Notes: generated by a model from the letters alone, not told the origin. A DNA stretch of 64,000 nt from JBBROS01 sp965213845 (GCA_965213845.1 CBDCAI010000004.1:1888609-1952608); one strand, 5' to 3'. Positions 15,415 through 24,147 are shown, numbered from the stretch's first letter. Numbers and translations are program-made.

Positions 15415-16800
15415 TTACCGGGCCCAGATGCGCGAGAAGCTGACCAGGCTGGCGATGCCGGCGAAGCCTGCGGCGAGGGCGAGGGCGAGGGTCGGGCCGT
15501 GCAGCGGCGACAGGCCGAAGCAGAGGGCGACGAGGGCGGCCCCGATCGACTGGCCCATCAGGCGGGAGGTGGCGATGGTGCCGCTGGCGCCACCGCTGCG
15601 GTGCGGGGGGGCGGCCGCCATCAGCGCCCGCAGGTTGGGCGATTGGAAGAAGCCGAACCCGGCGCCGCACAGGGCCATGCGCACGACGATGCCCGTGGTG
15701 GAGGTGTCTGCTTGCATGGTGGCCATCAGCACCAGGCCGCTGCACAGCAGCACCATGCCGATGCCGCCCAGGATGGCCGGGGGGAAGCGGTCGGAGAGGG
15801 GGCCGGCGATGGGCGCCATGATGCCGGTCGCCACCGGCCAGGGGGTCAGCAGCAGCCCGGTTTCCACCGCGCTGTGGCCGAGCTGGGTCTGGAACAGGAA
15901 GGGCAGGGCGACGAAGGACAGGCCCTGGGCGGCGAAGGAGCACAGCGAGGTCAGCGACGAGAGGGCGAACAGCGGCCGTCGATAGAGGTCGATGGGCAGC
16001 AGGGGCACGGCCTGCCCGAGCTGATGGCGGATGAGCGCGGTGCCGAACACGAGGGCCACGGCGACGGCGGCGAGGGTCTGCAGCGGGGTCGCCTGGTGCG
16101 TGGCCTCGCCGACGCCCAGGATGATGGCGGAGAAGGTCACGGCGCTGAGGACGGCCCCGGTCCAGTCGAAGCGCCGGGCGGCGCGCGGGGTTTCGGGCAG
16201 CGACCGGGCCGCGAGCGCCAGCGCCAGCAGGCCGGCAGGCACGTTGATGGCGAACAGGTTCGGCCAGGTGGTGACGGACAGGATGCCGGCGGCGACGGTG
16301 GGGCCGAGCGCGCCGGACACGGCGACGATCAGGGCGTTGAACCCGACGCCGCGGCCCAGCTGGTGCGGCGGGTAGATGAAGCGGATCAGGGCGGTGTTGA
16401 CGCTCATGATCCCGGCGGCGCCGAGCCCCTGCAGCACGCGGGCCGCGGTCAGCGTGGGCAGCGACCACGACAGGGCGCACAGCAACGAGGCGATGGTGAA
16501 CACCAGCAGCCCCGCGCTGTAGACCCGGCGGAACCCGACGATCTCGCCCAACGCGCCCAGGGGCAGCAGGGTCGCGACCAAGGCGAGCTGGTAGGCGTTG
16601 ACCACCCAGATGGAGGCGGCGGGGGTGGCCTGCAGGTCGCTGGCGATGGTGGGCAGGGCGGTGTTGGCGATGCTGCTGTCCAGGGCGGACATGCCGACCG
16701 CGATGACGATCGTGAAGACCGCGGCGCGGCGTTGTGCCGGCGGCAGGCCGAGTGCGGGTGGCGCGGCGGCGGGGGATGCAATGGGGTCGGGGCCGGTCAA
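15415..16800 (-). CDS. MFS exporter, DHA2 (EmrB/QacA) family
   Basis: 461 residues, about 14 membrane segments. The N-terminus has the DHA2 pattern ALDSSIANTALPTIASDL, then GEIVGFRRVYSAGL (loop 2-3 motif) and RVLQGLGAAGIMSVN (TM4), consistent with drug:H+ antiport. No ATG exists near the homology start; a TTG at 16800 overlaps the upstream stop as TTGA and gives MTGPDPIASPAAAPP, which fits the family N-terminus. It is therefore translationally coupled to the glycosyltransferase-like gene. Substrate unknown. Confidence 0.88.
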   Translation of the reverse strand: MTGPDPIASPAAAPPALGLPPAQRRAAVFTIVIAVGMSALDSSIANTALPTIASDLQATPAASIWVVNAYQLALVATLLPLGALGEIVGFRRVYSAGLLVFTIASLLCALSWSLPTLTAARVLQGLGAAGIMSVNTALIRFIYPPHQLGRGVGFNALIVAVSGALGPTVAAGILSVTTWPNLFAINVPAGLLALALAARSLPETPRAARRFDWTGAVLSAVTFSAIILGVGEATHQATPLQTLAAVAVALVFGTALIRHQLGQAVPLLPIDLYRRPLFALSSLTSLCSFAAQGLSFVALPFLFQTQLGHSAVETGLLLTPWPVATGIMAPIAGPLSDRFPPAILGGIGMVLLCSGLVLMATMQADTSTTGIVVRMALCGAGFGFFQSPNLRALMAAAPPHRSGGASGTIATSRLMGQSIGAALVALCFGLSPLHGPTLALALAAGFAGIASLVSFSRIWAR

Positions 16801-17840
16801 GGCGAGGATACGGGGTCCGCTGCCGTCGCGTTCTCTGGCGCGTTCTCTCGCACGTTCTCTGACACGTTCTCTGGCACGTTCTCTGGCACGTTCTCTGGCA
16901 CGTTCTCTCGCACGTTCTCTGGCGCGCTTGCTGCGACTTCTTCTGGCGCGGCTTCGGATGGGGTCTCGGGGGGCGGGTGTTCGGCGGTGGCGGTGCCGGG
17001 TTCGGGGGCGCGGCCAAAGAGGAAGCGGCGGCCGAGGTGCTGGACCTCCAGGAAGCCGGCATTCTCGCGGGCGGGCTTGTAGACGTCGAAGGCGCGCATC
17101 ACCGGCAGCGTCACGGCGCTTTCGAGCGGGCCGAAGAACTCCGACGTGGGCACGCCGAAGCCCGGCGAGGCGGCCAGGTGCTGGAGCTGGGCGGCATCGA
17201 GGAAGAAGCAGCCGGAATGGATGTTGTCCATCCTCTCGAACAGGAAGGATCGTCCGAAGGCCTCGCCGAGCAGCTTCGGGCGGATGGAGGTGTCCTGGTA
17301 TTGCCGGGCCAGCTCGGGCGCGGTGGTGGTGCCGTCGACATAGAGCTTCAGCACGTTCAGGTCGGTGGCAACCTCGAACCGGTTCGGCTGCAGCAGGGCG
17401 CGCGGGCCGAACTGGGCGGAGAACCAGTGCAGCTTGTGGAAGAACAGCGGGTCCGTGACCTCGATGTCGTCCTCGAGGAAGGCGTAGTAGTCGTAGCGCC
17501 CGGCATGTTCGCGCAGGAACTCGTGGCAGACGAAGCCGAGGTGGCGCGGGTCGACCCGGGTGGAGTAGTGGGCGAACAGGTTGCGCGGCAGCAGGTCTGC
17601 CAGGTGCTGATTGACGCTGGTGATGAGCACGACGTCGAGCGTGGCGGACATGGTGGTGTTGCAGGGGCTCATGGTGGGCCCGAGCAGCGCCTGGCGTGGG
17701 CCGAAGGTCTGGTGCAGGGCGGCGATGCACCGCTCCACCATGCGCCGGCGCGCCTCGATGTCGCCGCTTTCGGAGCCATAGAAGCGGTGGCCGTCGGGCG
17801 TGCGCCGGCAGTAATGGGGAATGGTGACGAGCAGTCGCAT
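16797..17840 (-). CDS. Glycosyltransferase-like protein with tetrapeptide-repeat tail
   Basis: 347 residues from the ATG at 17840, which has GGAG six bases upstream. The globular part (1-285) starts MRLLVTIPHYCR and contains EDDIEVTDPLFFHK, an acidic motif like the metal-binding DxD of GT-A transferases, plus LLQPNRFEVA and MDNIHSGCFF. I recognise a glycosyltransferase-type fold but not a named family. From about residue 288 the protein turns low-complexity Ala/Pro/Glu, ending in eight tandem (P/R/S)EN(V/A) units encoded by a 12-bp repeat. The stop overlaps the TTG of the MFS gene. Confidence 0.7.
   Translation of the reverse strand: MRLLVTIPHYCRRTPDGHRFYGSESGDIEARRRMVERCIAALHQTFGPRQALLGPTMSPCNTTMSATLDVVLITSVNQHLADLLPRNLFAHYSTRVDPRHLGFVCHEFLREHAGRYDYYAFLEDDIEVTDPLFFHKLHWFSAQFGPRALLQPNRFEVATDLNVLKLYVDGTTTAPELARQYQDTSIRPKLLGEAFGRSFLFERMDNIHSGCFFLDAAQLQHLAASPGFGVPTSEFFGPLESAVTLPVMRAFDVYKPARENAGFLEVQHLGRRFLFGRAPEPGTATAEHPPPETPSEAAPEEVAASAPENVRENVPENVPENVPENVSENVRENAPENATAADPVSSP
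16829..16924. repeat. 12-bp tandem repeat, 8 copies
   Basis: Eight head-to-tail units CGTTCTCT(G/C)(G/A)C(A/G). On the minus strand they encode eight (P/R/S)EN(V/A) tetrapeptides at the C-terminus of the glycosyltransferase-like protein. The unit length is divisible by three, so slippage changes tail length without shifting frame. It ends about 30 bases upstream of the MFS start codon. There are no spacers, so it is not a CRISPR. Confidence 0.97.
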
Positions 17841-17938
17841 ACGGGGCTCCGCCGGGGCGAGGGTGGTGCCAAGTGGGGGCGCGCCGGTCAAGGGGCGGCG
17901 TTCGGGAGCGACCCAGGGGGGCAGATGCCGCGGGCGGT

Positions 17939-19885
17939 TCAGCCGTGGACGGGCGCCGGCTCCTCCTCGGCCAGCGCGCGGGCGGGGGCGGGGGCGCAGA
18001 GTTGCCACGGGATGGCGATGACGGCGATTTCGGCGCCGCCGTCGCGGAGCAGCGCGTGCCGCAGCCGGCGCTCCCGATGGGTATGGAGCAGCACCTCCCA
18101 CCAGCGGGCCTCGATGAGCTGGGGCAGCATGACGGCGACGGGGCGGCCGGGGTGTTTTGCCCGGAGCGTCTCGATGAGGCGCAGCAAGGGGCCGAGCAGG
18201 CTGCGGTAGGGCGACGACTCGACGATGAGGCCGGGGACGGGCAGGCCGCCGTCGCGGGCGGGGCGCTCGACATGCCGGGTCCATTCCTGCCGCATGGAGG
18301 CTTCGTGCTTCTCGGCGTCGGGCCCTTCGAGCTCGGTGCAGTGCAGGGCGGTGACGTCGGGCGACAGGTGGACGGCGTAGGCCAGGGCCTTGCGGCTGAT
18401 CTGGTCCCAGCGGGCGAGCGGCAACACGACGACCGGCGGGGCGTGGTCGTGCAGGTCCATGCGGCGATGCCCGCCTTCCAGCAGCAGGTGGTCGAGCCGG
18501 CGGTAGTAGCCGTTGATGGCGCGCAGCAGCATCATGGTGGCGGGGATGACGACGATGGTGAGCCAGGCGCCCTCGGTGAACTTGGCGGCCAGGATGATGG
18601 CCAGCGCGGCGGCGGTGGCGATGGCGCCGAGGCTGTTGATGCCGAGACGCAGGCGGTCGTTGCCGCCCTTGCCGTGGCGCAGCCAGTGCATGGCCATGCC
18701 GGCCTGGGACAGGGTGAACGACAGGAAGGCGCCCACCGCGAACAGGGGGATGAGGCGGTCGGTGATGCCGCCGAACACGGTCAGCAGCAGGGCGGCGCCG
18801 GCGGCCAGGAACAGGATGCCGGCGGTGTAGACCAGGCGCCTTCCAGGCATGGCGAAGGCCTTGGGCAGGAACGCGTCGGCCGCGACCTGCCGGCACAGGC
18901 GCGGGAAGCCGACGAAGCTGGTGTTGGCCGACAGGCACAGCACGGCCAGGACGCTGCCGATGATGACGTAATAGAGCCAGCCCCGGCCATAGACGGCGGA
19001 GACCAGCTGCGACAGGACGCTCTGATACCCGTCCTGCGTCTGGTCCATGGCGCCGACGCCGTAGGCGCGTGCGAGGGCTGCGATGCCGAACAGCAGGGCG
19101 CCGAGCACGATGACGATGGCCGCCAGCGTGCGGTGGGCGTGCGTGGTGCGCGGCTCCTTGAAGGCGCCGACGCCGTTGCTGACGGCCTCCACCCCGGTCA
19201 TGGCGGTGCAGCCGGCGGCGAAGGCGCGGAGCAGCAGCCATAGGGAGACGGCTTCGGTGCCGCCGGGCAGGGCCGGGGGGGCAATGACGGGGGTGGGGTG
19301 GCCGTCGCCGGCCCAGACCTTCCAGACGCCCCAGGCCAGCAGGGCGCCCAGGCTGAGGATGAACAGATAGGTCGGCCCGGCGAACAGCAGCCCACTCTCC
19401 CGCGTGCCGCGCATGTTCACCAGCGTGGTGAGCGCCAGGACGCCCAGGCAGAGCGGCAGGGTCCAGCGATGCAGCGACGGCACGGCGGAAGTGAGGGCGC
19501 CGATGCCGGCCGAGATGCCGACGGCGACGTTGAGCATGTAGTCGACCATCAGCGCGGAGGCGGCGAGCAGGCCGGCCCCGGTGCCCAGGTTCTCGCGCGC
19601 CACGGTGTAGGACCCGCCGTTGCTGGGGTAGGCGGCGATCGTCTGCCAGTAGGAGAAGAAGAGCACGGCCAGGAGCAGCAGGATGATCCAGGTGATGGGC
19701 CCGATGGCGCCGAGCCCCAGCGCGCCGAGCGGCACGAGGACGGTCAGTGCCGCCTCGGGCCCGTAGGCGGCCGAGCCGAGTCCGTCGAGCCCCATGGCGG
19801 GCAGGCCTTCAAGGACGCCGATCTTGTTGTCCTCGGCCTCCCGGTTGGCGAGGGGGCGGCCGAGCAGGATGCGGGTCAGGGACAT
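17939..19885 (-). CDS. APC superfamily amino-acid-type permease
   Basis: 648 residues from ATG 19885 (MSLTRILLGRPLANREAED). About 12 membrane segments carry the APC signature (GLGSAAYGPEAALTV, YPSNGGSYTVARENLG, TGVEAVSNGVGAFKEP). A C-terminal cytoplasmic domain of about 160 residues (PPVVVLPLARWDQISRKAL, RPVAVMLPQLIEARWWEVLL) is typical of the large APC permeases that resemble KUP/amino acid carriers in proteobacteria and actinobacteria. The transported solute is unknown. Divergent from a PEP-CTERM gene across 236 bases. Confidence 0.88.
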   Translation of the reverse strand: MSLTRILLGRPLANREAEDNKIGVLEGLPAMGLDGLGSAAYGPEAALTVLVPLGALGLGAIGPITWIILLLLAVLFFSYWQTIAAYPSNGGSYTVARENLGTGAGLLAASALMVDYMLNVAVGISAGIGALTSAVPSLHRWTLPLCLGVLALTTLVNMRGTRESGLLFAGPTYLFILSLGALLAWGVWKVWAGDGHPTPVIAPPALPGGTEAVSLWLLLRAFAAGCTAMTGVEAVSNGVGAFKEPRTTHAHRTLAAIVIVLGALLFGIAALARAYGVGAMDQTQDGYQSVLSQLVSAVYGRGWLYYVIIGSVLAVLCLSANTSFVGFPRLCRQVAADAFLPKAFAMPGRRLVYTAGILFLAAGAALLLTVFGGITDRLIPLFAVGAFLSFTLSQAGMAMHWLRHGKGGNDRLRLGINSLGAIATAAALAIILAAKFTEGAWLTIVVIPATMMLLRAINGYYRRLDHLLLEGGHRRMDLHDHAPPVVVLPLARWDQISRKALAYAVHLSPDVTALHCTELEGPDAEKHEASMRQEWTRHVERPARDGGLPVPGLIVESSPYRSLLGPLLRLIETLRAKHPGRPVAVMLPQLIEARWWEVLLHTHRERRLRHALLRDGGAEIAVIAIPWQLCAPAPARALAEEEPAPVHG

Positions 19886-20121
19886 GGCACGGGCGCATGG
19901 GGCAGCGGGGGCATTGGCGGGCCTTCGATCGGACAACTCTGGACGCCTCAACGCGGGGCTGCGGCCGGGGTTACCGCGGATCTGTGCGCGGCTGCTTTTC
20001 CTGGCCGAGGATGGTTGCCGGCGAACCACCCGCGATAATCCATCAGGAAATTTTCGACAAAGGCTTGCGTTTCATGACACGATGGCGTTACCTCGTTGTC
20101 GTTACCGAGCGGGATCGTTCC

Positions 20122-20859
20122 ATGCCTCTCAGGATTTCAGTGTCTGTTCTGGCGGCCTTGATGGCGTTCGCCCCCGGCTTGGCGCGTGCCGCGACGTTCG
20201 ACGCGGTCGGCGACTACCAGGTGGATGGCGGCGGGGTGCCGGTGACGTCCGGCGCCTGGAGCTATGGCAGCGGGTCCGGCGCCGGGTTCGTGACGTTCGG
20301 CAACTCCTACGCGGCATGCCAGGGCGCGGCCCTGTCGTGCTACGGCGATGGCGGGTCGTCGTCGCTGCCGACGGTCGGCAAGATCAGCGGGCCCGGCCCG
20401 GTCGCGTTCGGCGGCACCGTCTCGGTTCCGGCCGACGTGCTGTTCTCGCATCCTGGGACCGGAAGCGATGCGACGCTGCGGTTCACGACGCCGCAGGCGG
20501 GCAGCTACTCGATCGGGGGGTTCTTCGAGCGTCTGAGCACGGCCGACAGCGGCGATGGCGTGGTCGTGAGCTTGCTGCTGAACGGGCTGGCGGCCTTCGC
20601 CTTCGACAACAACCTCACGACCAACCTGACCTACGGGACCGAGAGTGCGTTCAGCCTGACGGAAAGCCTGGCCGTGGGCGATGTGCTGGACTTCACGGTC
20701 AACCGCAACGGCCAGTACAGCTTCGACAGCACCGGCATCTCGGCCTCTATCAGCATGGTCCTGGCCGACGAGGCGGTGCCGGAGCCGGTCAGCCTCGCGC
20801 TGCTGGCGGTCGGCATCGGCGGCGGCATGCTGGCCCGGCGCCGCGTCCTCCGAGGCTGA
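20122..20859 (+). CDS. PEP-CTERM sorting domain protein (first of three)
   Basis: 245 residues. The start is the ATG at 20122 because it gives a proper signal peptide (MPLRISVSVLAALMAFAPGL, cleavage near ARAATF). The mature region is rich in Gly, Ser and Asn beta-structure with no recognised enzyme domain, and has one likely disulfide pair (ACQGAALSCYG). The C-terminus is a textbook PEP-CTERM: VPEPVSLALLAVGIGGGMLA then RRR. Such proteins are cut and anchored or released by an exosortase and are tied to extracellular polysaccharide; no exosortase lies in this window. Confidence 0.88.
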   Translation: MPLRISVSVLAALMAFAPGLARAATFDAVGDYQVDGGGVPVTSGAWSYGSGSGAGFVTFGNSYAACQGAALSCYGDGGSSSLPTVGKISGPGPVAFGGTVSVPADVLFSHPGTGSDATLRFTTPQAGSYSIGGFFERLSTADSGDGVVVSLLLNGLAAFAFDNNLTTNLTYGTESAFSLTESLAVGDVLDFTVNRNGQYSFDSTGISASISMVLADEAVPEPVSLALLAVGIGGGMLARRRVLRG

Positions 20860-20912
20860 GGCGGCCGCACCCGGGTGTGCCGAACGGGGCTGTGGGGGTT
20901 GCAGGGCGGGAT

Positions 20913-21226
20913 TGGTGTCCGCGGCGGGATTCGAACCCACGGCCCCAGGATTCATACCACTTCGGCTTTCGCCGCCGTGCCCTGCGTCGCCGCGGGGCGC
21001 GTTCGTGGTCTGGACTGTCCCTTCGCCATAGGCCCGAGCCCTTAGACGCCGCCCGTCCAGTCTCTACACCGTCCCGTCCCTTTCGGGCCGGGCTTGGCTC
21101 GGGATCGGCAGGTGCAGGCGCACCGGAGCTTTCCCCGACTTTGAGCGGATCCACGGCGGGGTTTCCCGTCGCCGCGCCCAATTACGTTTAGGAATCCTGT
21201 ACTCTATCCTGCTGAGCTACGCGGAC
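20913..21226 (-). tRNA. tRNA-Arg(CCU) interrupted by a group I intron
   Basis: On the minus strand the 5' exon (21226-21190) has acceptor GTCCGCG, D-arm GCTCAGCAGGATAGAGT, and the anticodon stem/loop start CAGGATTCCT. The 3' exon (20952-20913) resumes AATCCTGG, then has the T-arm GTGGGTTCGAATCCCGC, the acceptor CGCGGAC, discriminator A and an encoded CCA. Spliced, this is a 77-base tRNA including CCA, with loop TTCCTAA and anticodon CCT, i.e. tRNA-Arg(CCU). The break falls after U36, the position known for group I introns in tRNA-Arg(CCU) of Agrobacterium and tRNA-Ile(CAU) of Azoarcus. It decodes AGG. Confidence 0.93.
20953..21189 (-). ncRNA. Group I (IC3-like) self-splicing intron, 237 nt
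   Basis: The insert follows U36 and ends in G (omega-G). Its core matches what I know of the Azoarcus tRNA-Ile intron: a P2 hairpin with GG-GAAA-CC tetraloop, CAAAGTCGGGGAAAG (J3/4-P4), GAGCCAAGC, GGTGTAGAGACTGGACG (P3/P7 side), CTAAGGG and the second P7 strand region ATGGCGAAGGGACAGTCCAG. A short GGG near base 11-13 of the intron can act as internal guide, pairing with the anticodon CCU with the required U-G wobble at the splice site. There is no room for a homing endonuclease ORF. Function is self-removal from pre-tRNA. Confidence 0.88.
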
Positions 21227-21326
21227 ACACCGCAATCAACATAGACACGATGTCCGGCAGGCGCCAGCCCTGGTCGCGAGGCGGCGGGCGGTGCAGGATC
21301 GGCGCAAACGGGGCGGGAGCGTCATC

Positions 21327-22253
21327 TTGGGCAAGGTCATCATCAGCTGCGCGATCACCGGGGCGATCCACACGCCCAGCATGTCCGACGCGTTGCCGAT
21401 CACGCCCGAGCAGATCGCGCAGGCCAGCATCGAGGCGGCGGAGGCCGGGGCGGCGATCATCCATCTGCATGCGCGCAACCCGGAAACGGGCGAGCCGACG
21501 CCGGACCCGGCGGTGTTCATGCGCTTTTTGCCGGTCATCAAGCAGGCCTGCGACGCCGTGATCAACATCACCACCGGCGGCGGGTTGAACATGACGCTGG
21601 CGGACCGGCTGGAGGCGCCGCTGATGGCCCGGCCCGAGATGTGCAGCCTCAACATGGGGTCGATGAACTTCAACATCTCCCGCGCGGCCGAGAAGATCAC
21701 GGCGTGGAAGCACGCGTGGGAGAAGCCCTATCTGGAGGGGACGAGCAACTTCATCTTCCGCAACACCTTCCAGGACATCGAAGGGATCGTCGCGCAGCTG
21801 GGCCAGGCGCACGGGACGAAGTTCGAGTTCGAGTGCTACGACATCGGCCATCTGTACAGCCTGGCGCATCTGCTGGAGCGCAAGATCGTCGAGCCGCCGG
21901 TGTTCGTGCAGAGCATCTTCGGCATCCTGGGCGGCATCGGGGCGGAGCATCGCAACCTGCTGTTCATGCGGGAGACGGCGGACCGGCTGTTCGGCAACGA
22001 CTACGTGTGGTCGGTGCTGGCGGCGGGGCGTCACCAGATGAACTTCACGACGATGGCCGGGATCCTGGGCGGCAACGTGCGCGTGGGGCTGGAGGACAGC
22101 TTGTATATCGGGCGCGGCAAGATGGCGTCGTCGAACGCCGAGCAGGTGTCCAAGATCCGCGGCATCCTGGAGGCGCTGAGCCTCGAGATCGCGACGCCGG
22201 CGGAGGCCCGGGCGATCCTGCATCTTAAGGGCGGCGACCGGGTGGGGTTCTAG
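21327..22253 (+). CDS. Beta-keto acid cleavage enzyme (BKACE, DUF849)
   Basis: 308 residues from a TTG at 21327 preceded by GGGAG at seven bases; the family usually starts with (M)xKVIISCAITGAIHTPSM as here. An upstream GTG (21291) would add 12 non-conserved residues. Zinc ligands are seen in AIIHLHARNPETGEP (HxH) and the distal Glu/substrate region in GNVRVGLEDSLYIGRG. Family members condense a beta-keto acid with acetyl-CoA to give acetoacetate and a CoA ester (Kce-type reaction). The specific substrate cannot be fixed. A dipeptidase gene begins 3 bases after the stop, so they form an operon. Confidence 0.93.
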   Translation: MGKVIISCAITGAIHTPSMSDALPITPEQIAQASIEAAEAGAAIIHLHARNPETGEPTPDPAVFMRFLPVIKQACDAVINITTGGGLNMTLADRLEAPLMARPEMCSLNMGSMNFNISRAAEKITAWKHAWEKPYLEGTSNFIFRNTFQDIEGIVAQLGQAHGTKFEFECYDIGHLYSLAHLLERKIVEPPVFVQSIFGILGGIGAEHRNLLFMRETADRLFGNDYVWSVLAAGRHQMNFTTMAGILGGNVRVGLEDSLYIGRGKMASSNAEQVSKIRGILEALSLEIATPAEARAILHLKGGDRVGF

Positions 22254-22256
22254 AGG

Positions 22257-23261
22257 ATGATGGACGCGGCGGCGCTGCATGCCGGGCTGGTGACGGTCGA
22301 CACGCATATCGACATCCCGTGGCCGCCGGGCCCGAGCGCGTTCGAGGACGGGCCGCGCCGGGTGGACATCCCGAAGATGCGCCGCGGCGGGCTGGGGGCC
22401 GGGTGCTTCGCCGCGTATGTGCCGCAGGGGCCGCGCACGCCGGAGGGGCATGCGCACGCCAAGACGCGGGCCTTGGCGATGCTGGACGCCATCGCGGCCA
22501 TGGCGGGCGACGAGGCGCGGCTGTGCACGAGTGCCGACATGATCGAGGCGGCCCGGCGCGACGGCGTGACGGCCGTGGTCCCTGCGGTGGAGAACGGCTA
22601 TTCCGTGGGGGAGGACCTGGGCGTGCTGGCGGAGTTCCAGGCCAAGGGCGCCCGTTACCTGACGCTGACGCATAACGGGCACAACGCCCTGGCGGACAGC
22701 AGCAACCCGCGGCGGGACCTGAATGACACCGAGACGCTGCATGGCGGGCTGAGCCCGCTGGGGCGGGACGCGGTGGCGGAGCTGAACCGGCTGGGCATGC
22801 TGGTGGACGTGTCGCACGTCAGCACGCAGGGCGCGCTGCAGGCGGCGATGCTGTCCCGCACGCCGGTGCTGGCGACGCATTCCTGCGTGCATGCCCTGTG
22901 CGCGGTGCCGCGCAACGCGTCGGACCAGCTGCTGGACGCGCTGCGGGACTGCGGCGGCATGATCAACATCACCGCGGTCCCGAGCTTCCTGCGGCTGAAC
23001 GGGAAGGCGGACCGGGTGACGGTCGCCGACTTCGTGGACCATATGGACTATGCCGTCCAGCGGATCGGGCTGGGGCATGTGGGCATCAGCTCGGACTTCG
23101 ATGGCGGCGGCGGGTTCAGCGGCTGGCACGATGCGGGCGAGAGCCAGAACGTGACGGCGGAGCTGGTGCAGCGGGGCTATGACGCGGCCGAGATCGGCCT
23201 GCTGTGGGGCGGCAACTTCCTGCGTCTGCTGCGCCTGGCGGAGGCCCACGCGGCCGCCTGA
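22257..23261 (+). CDS. Membrane dipeptidase (peptidase M19 family)
   Basis: 334 residues. The zinc-site motif VDTHIDIPW opens the barrel, the Glu bridging residue follows in VVPAVENGYSVG, and the later His ligands occur in LVDVSHVS and VLATHSC. The C-terminal GHVGISSDFDGGG loop is the family catalytic Asp region. M19 enzymes hydrolyse dipeptides, including those with D-residues. No signal peptide is seen, so a cytoplasmic location is likely. It follows the BKACE gene at 3 bases, suggesting a shared catabolic role for an amino-acid-derived compound. Confidence 0.93.
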   Translation: MMDAAALHAGLVTVDTHIDIPWPPGPSAFEDGPRRVDIPKMRRGGLGAGCFAAYVPQGPRTPEGHAHAKTRALAMLDAIAAMAGDEARLCTSADMIEAARRDGVTAVVPAVENGYSVGEDLGVLAEFQAKGARYLTLTHNGHNALADSSNPRRDLNDTETLHGGLSPLGRDAVAELNRLGMLVDVSHVSTQGALQAAMLSRTPVLATHSCVHALCAVPRNASDQLLDALRDCGGMINITAVPSFLRLNGKADRVTVADFVDHMDYAVQRIGLGHVGISSDFDGGGGFSGWHDAGESQNVTAELVQRGYDAAEIGLLWGGNFLRLLRLAEAHAAA

Positions 23262-23317
23262 CCCGACGGCATCCCGGGGCGCCCCGACAATTGTGGACAA
23301 AGCCGAACATTACTTTC

Positions 23318-23335
23318 GTTGTTTGCGTGAATGCA
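23318..23335 (+). promoter_or_regulatory. Motif shared with another PEP-CTERM gene upstream region
   Basis: GTTGTTTGCGTGAATGCA lies 48 bases before the ATG of the second PEP-CTERM gene, in a locally AT-rich stretch. A near-identical motif (one base shorter, two mismatches) occurs at 44826-44842 before the third PEP-CTERM gene. I cannot say whether it is a promoter or operator. Confidence 0.35.
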
Positions 23336-23382
23336 TCGTCATAACACTCTCGGAGTTCAGAAATTACATGGTGTGACAGGTT

Positions 23383-24147
23383 ATGCGCTTCACCTCTGGA
23401 ATGATCGTCGGGATGCTGGCACTCGGCACCCAACCCGTCTGGGCCGCGGCCAACCTGGTCCTGAACGGCGACTTCGAGCAGACGAGCGGGGCCTTGTTGA
23501 GCGGGTCCACCGCGGTGTCGGGCGGCATCACGCCCACGGACCTGCCGAACTGGACGGCCCCGGCGAACAGCCTCGATGTCCTGTTCACGCCTGGCACTGC
23601 CGACACGTCCGGCGCGTCCGCCGGCAGCAACGGCACGGTCAAGCTGTGGGGCCCGGGGGATGGCAGCAACAACGGCCTGACGGCGACCAGCCCGACGGGC
23701 GGCAACTTCGTCGCCGTCGATGCGGACAGCACCTATGGCCGGCCGCTGCAGCAGACGATCGCGGGCCTGCAGCAGGGCGGCGTCTACCAGCTGACCTTCT
23801 ACTGGGCGGCAGGGCAGGAAACCGGCAACTACGGCGCGACCACGGAGTCCTGGAGCGTGAGCCTGGGCGCCCAGACGCAGAGCACCGGGTTCATCTCCAC
23901 GCCGAGCCAGGGGTTCTCGCCCTGGCGCCAGGCGACGATGCTGTTCGAGGCGTCGTCGGCCAGCGCGCTTCTGTCGTTCATGGCGGTGGGCACGCCCGCC
24001 GGCGTGCCGCCGATCTCGCTGCTGGACGGGGTGTCGCTGGTCAACGTGCCGGAACCGGCGAGCTGGGTGGGGCTGGCGCTGGGCCTGCTCGGGCTGGGGT
24101 TCCTGGTGCGGCGGCGCGGCGTGCTTGCGCCCGTGTCCGCCCACTGA
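23383..24147 (+). CDS. PEP-CTERM sorting domain protein (second of three)
   Basis: 254 residues. The signal peptide (MRFTSGMIVGMLALGTQPVW, cleavage near AAA) is followed by the common NLVLNGDFEQTSG start of DUF642/carbohydrate-binding-like beta-sandwich proteins. That domain runs to about residue 215 (GGVYQLTFYWAAGQE, LLDGVSLVNVPEP). The end VPEPASWVGLALGLLGLGFL plus RRR is a PEP-CTERM anchor. Likely exported and exosortase-processed, associated with the surface or matrix. The upstream 120 bases are AT-rich compared with neighbours. Confidence 0.9.
   Translation: MRFTSGMIVGMLALGTQPVWAAANLVLNGDFEQTSGALLSGSTAVSGGITPTDLPNWTAPANSLDVLFTPGTADTSGASAGSNGTVKLWGPGDGSNNGLTATSPTGGNFVAVDADSTYGRPLQQTIAGLQQGGVYQLTFYWAAGQETGNYGATTESWSVSLGAQTQSTGFISTPSQGFSPWRQATMLFEASSASALLSFMAVGTPAGVPPISLLDGVSLVNVPEPASWVGLALGLLGLGFLVRRRGVLAPVSAH

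Noticed and set aside
16829..16924. Possible CRISPR array.
   Set aside because: Units are 12 bp, directly adjacent with no spacers, and lie inside a reading frame.
16801..18273. Extension of the MFS exporter frame upstream to 18273 as a 952-residue protein.
   Set aside because: The extra part is a shadow of the glycosyltransferase-like gene and turns its 12-bp repeat into RERA; a TTG overlapping the upstream stop gives the proper family N-terminus.
20030..20120. Upstream ATG at 20073 as the start of the first PEP-CTERM protein.
   Set aside because: It adds a charged stretch before the signal peptide; the ATG at 20122 yields a standard signal peptide.
21140..21170. GGGAA within the intron as the internal guide sequence pairing with UUCCU.
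   Set aside because: It could pair, but it sits exactly where the Azoarcus-type P2 hairpin has its GAAA tetraloop (GG-GAAA-CC); the GGG just before P2 suits the three-base guide of that class.
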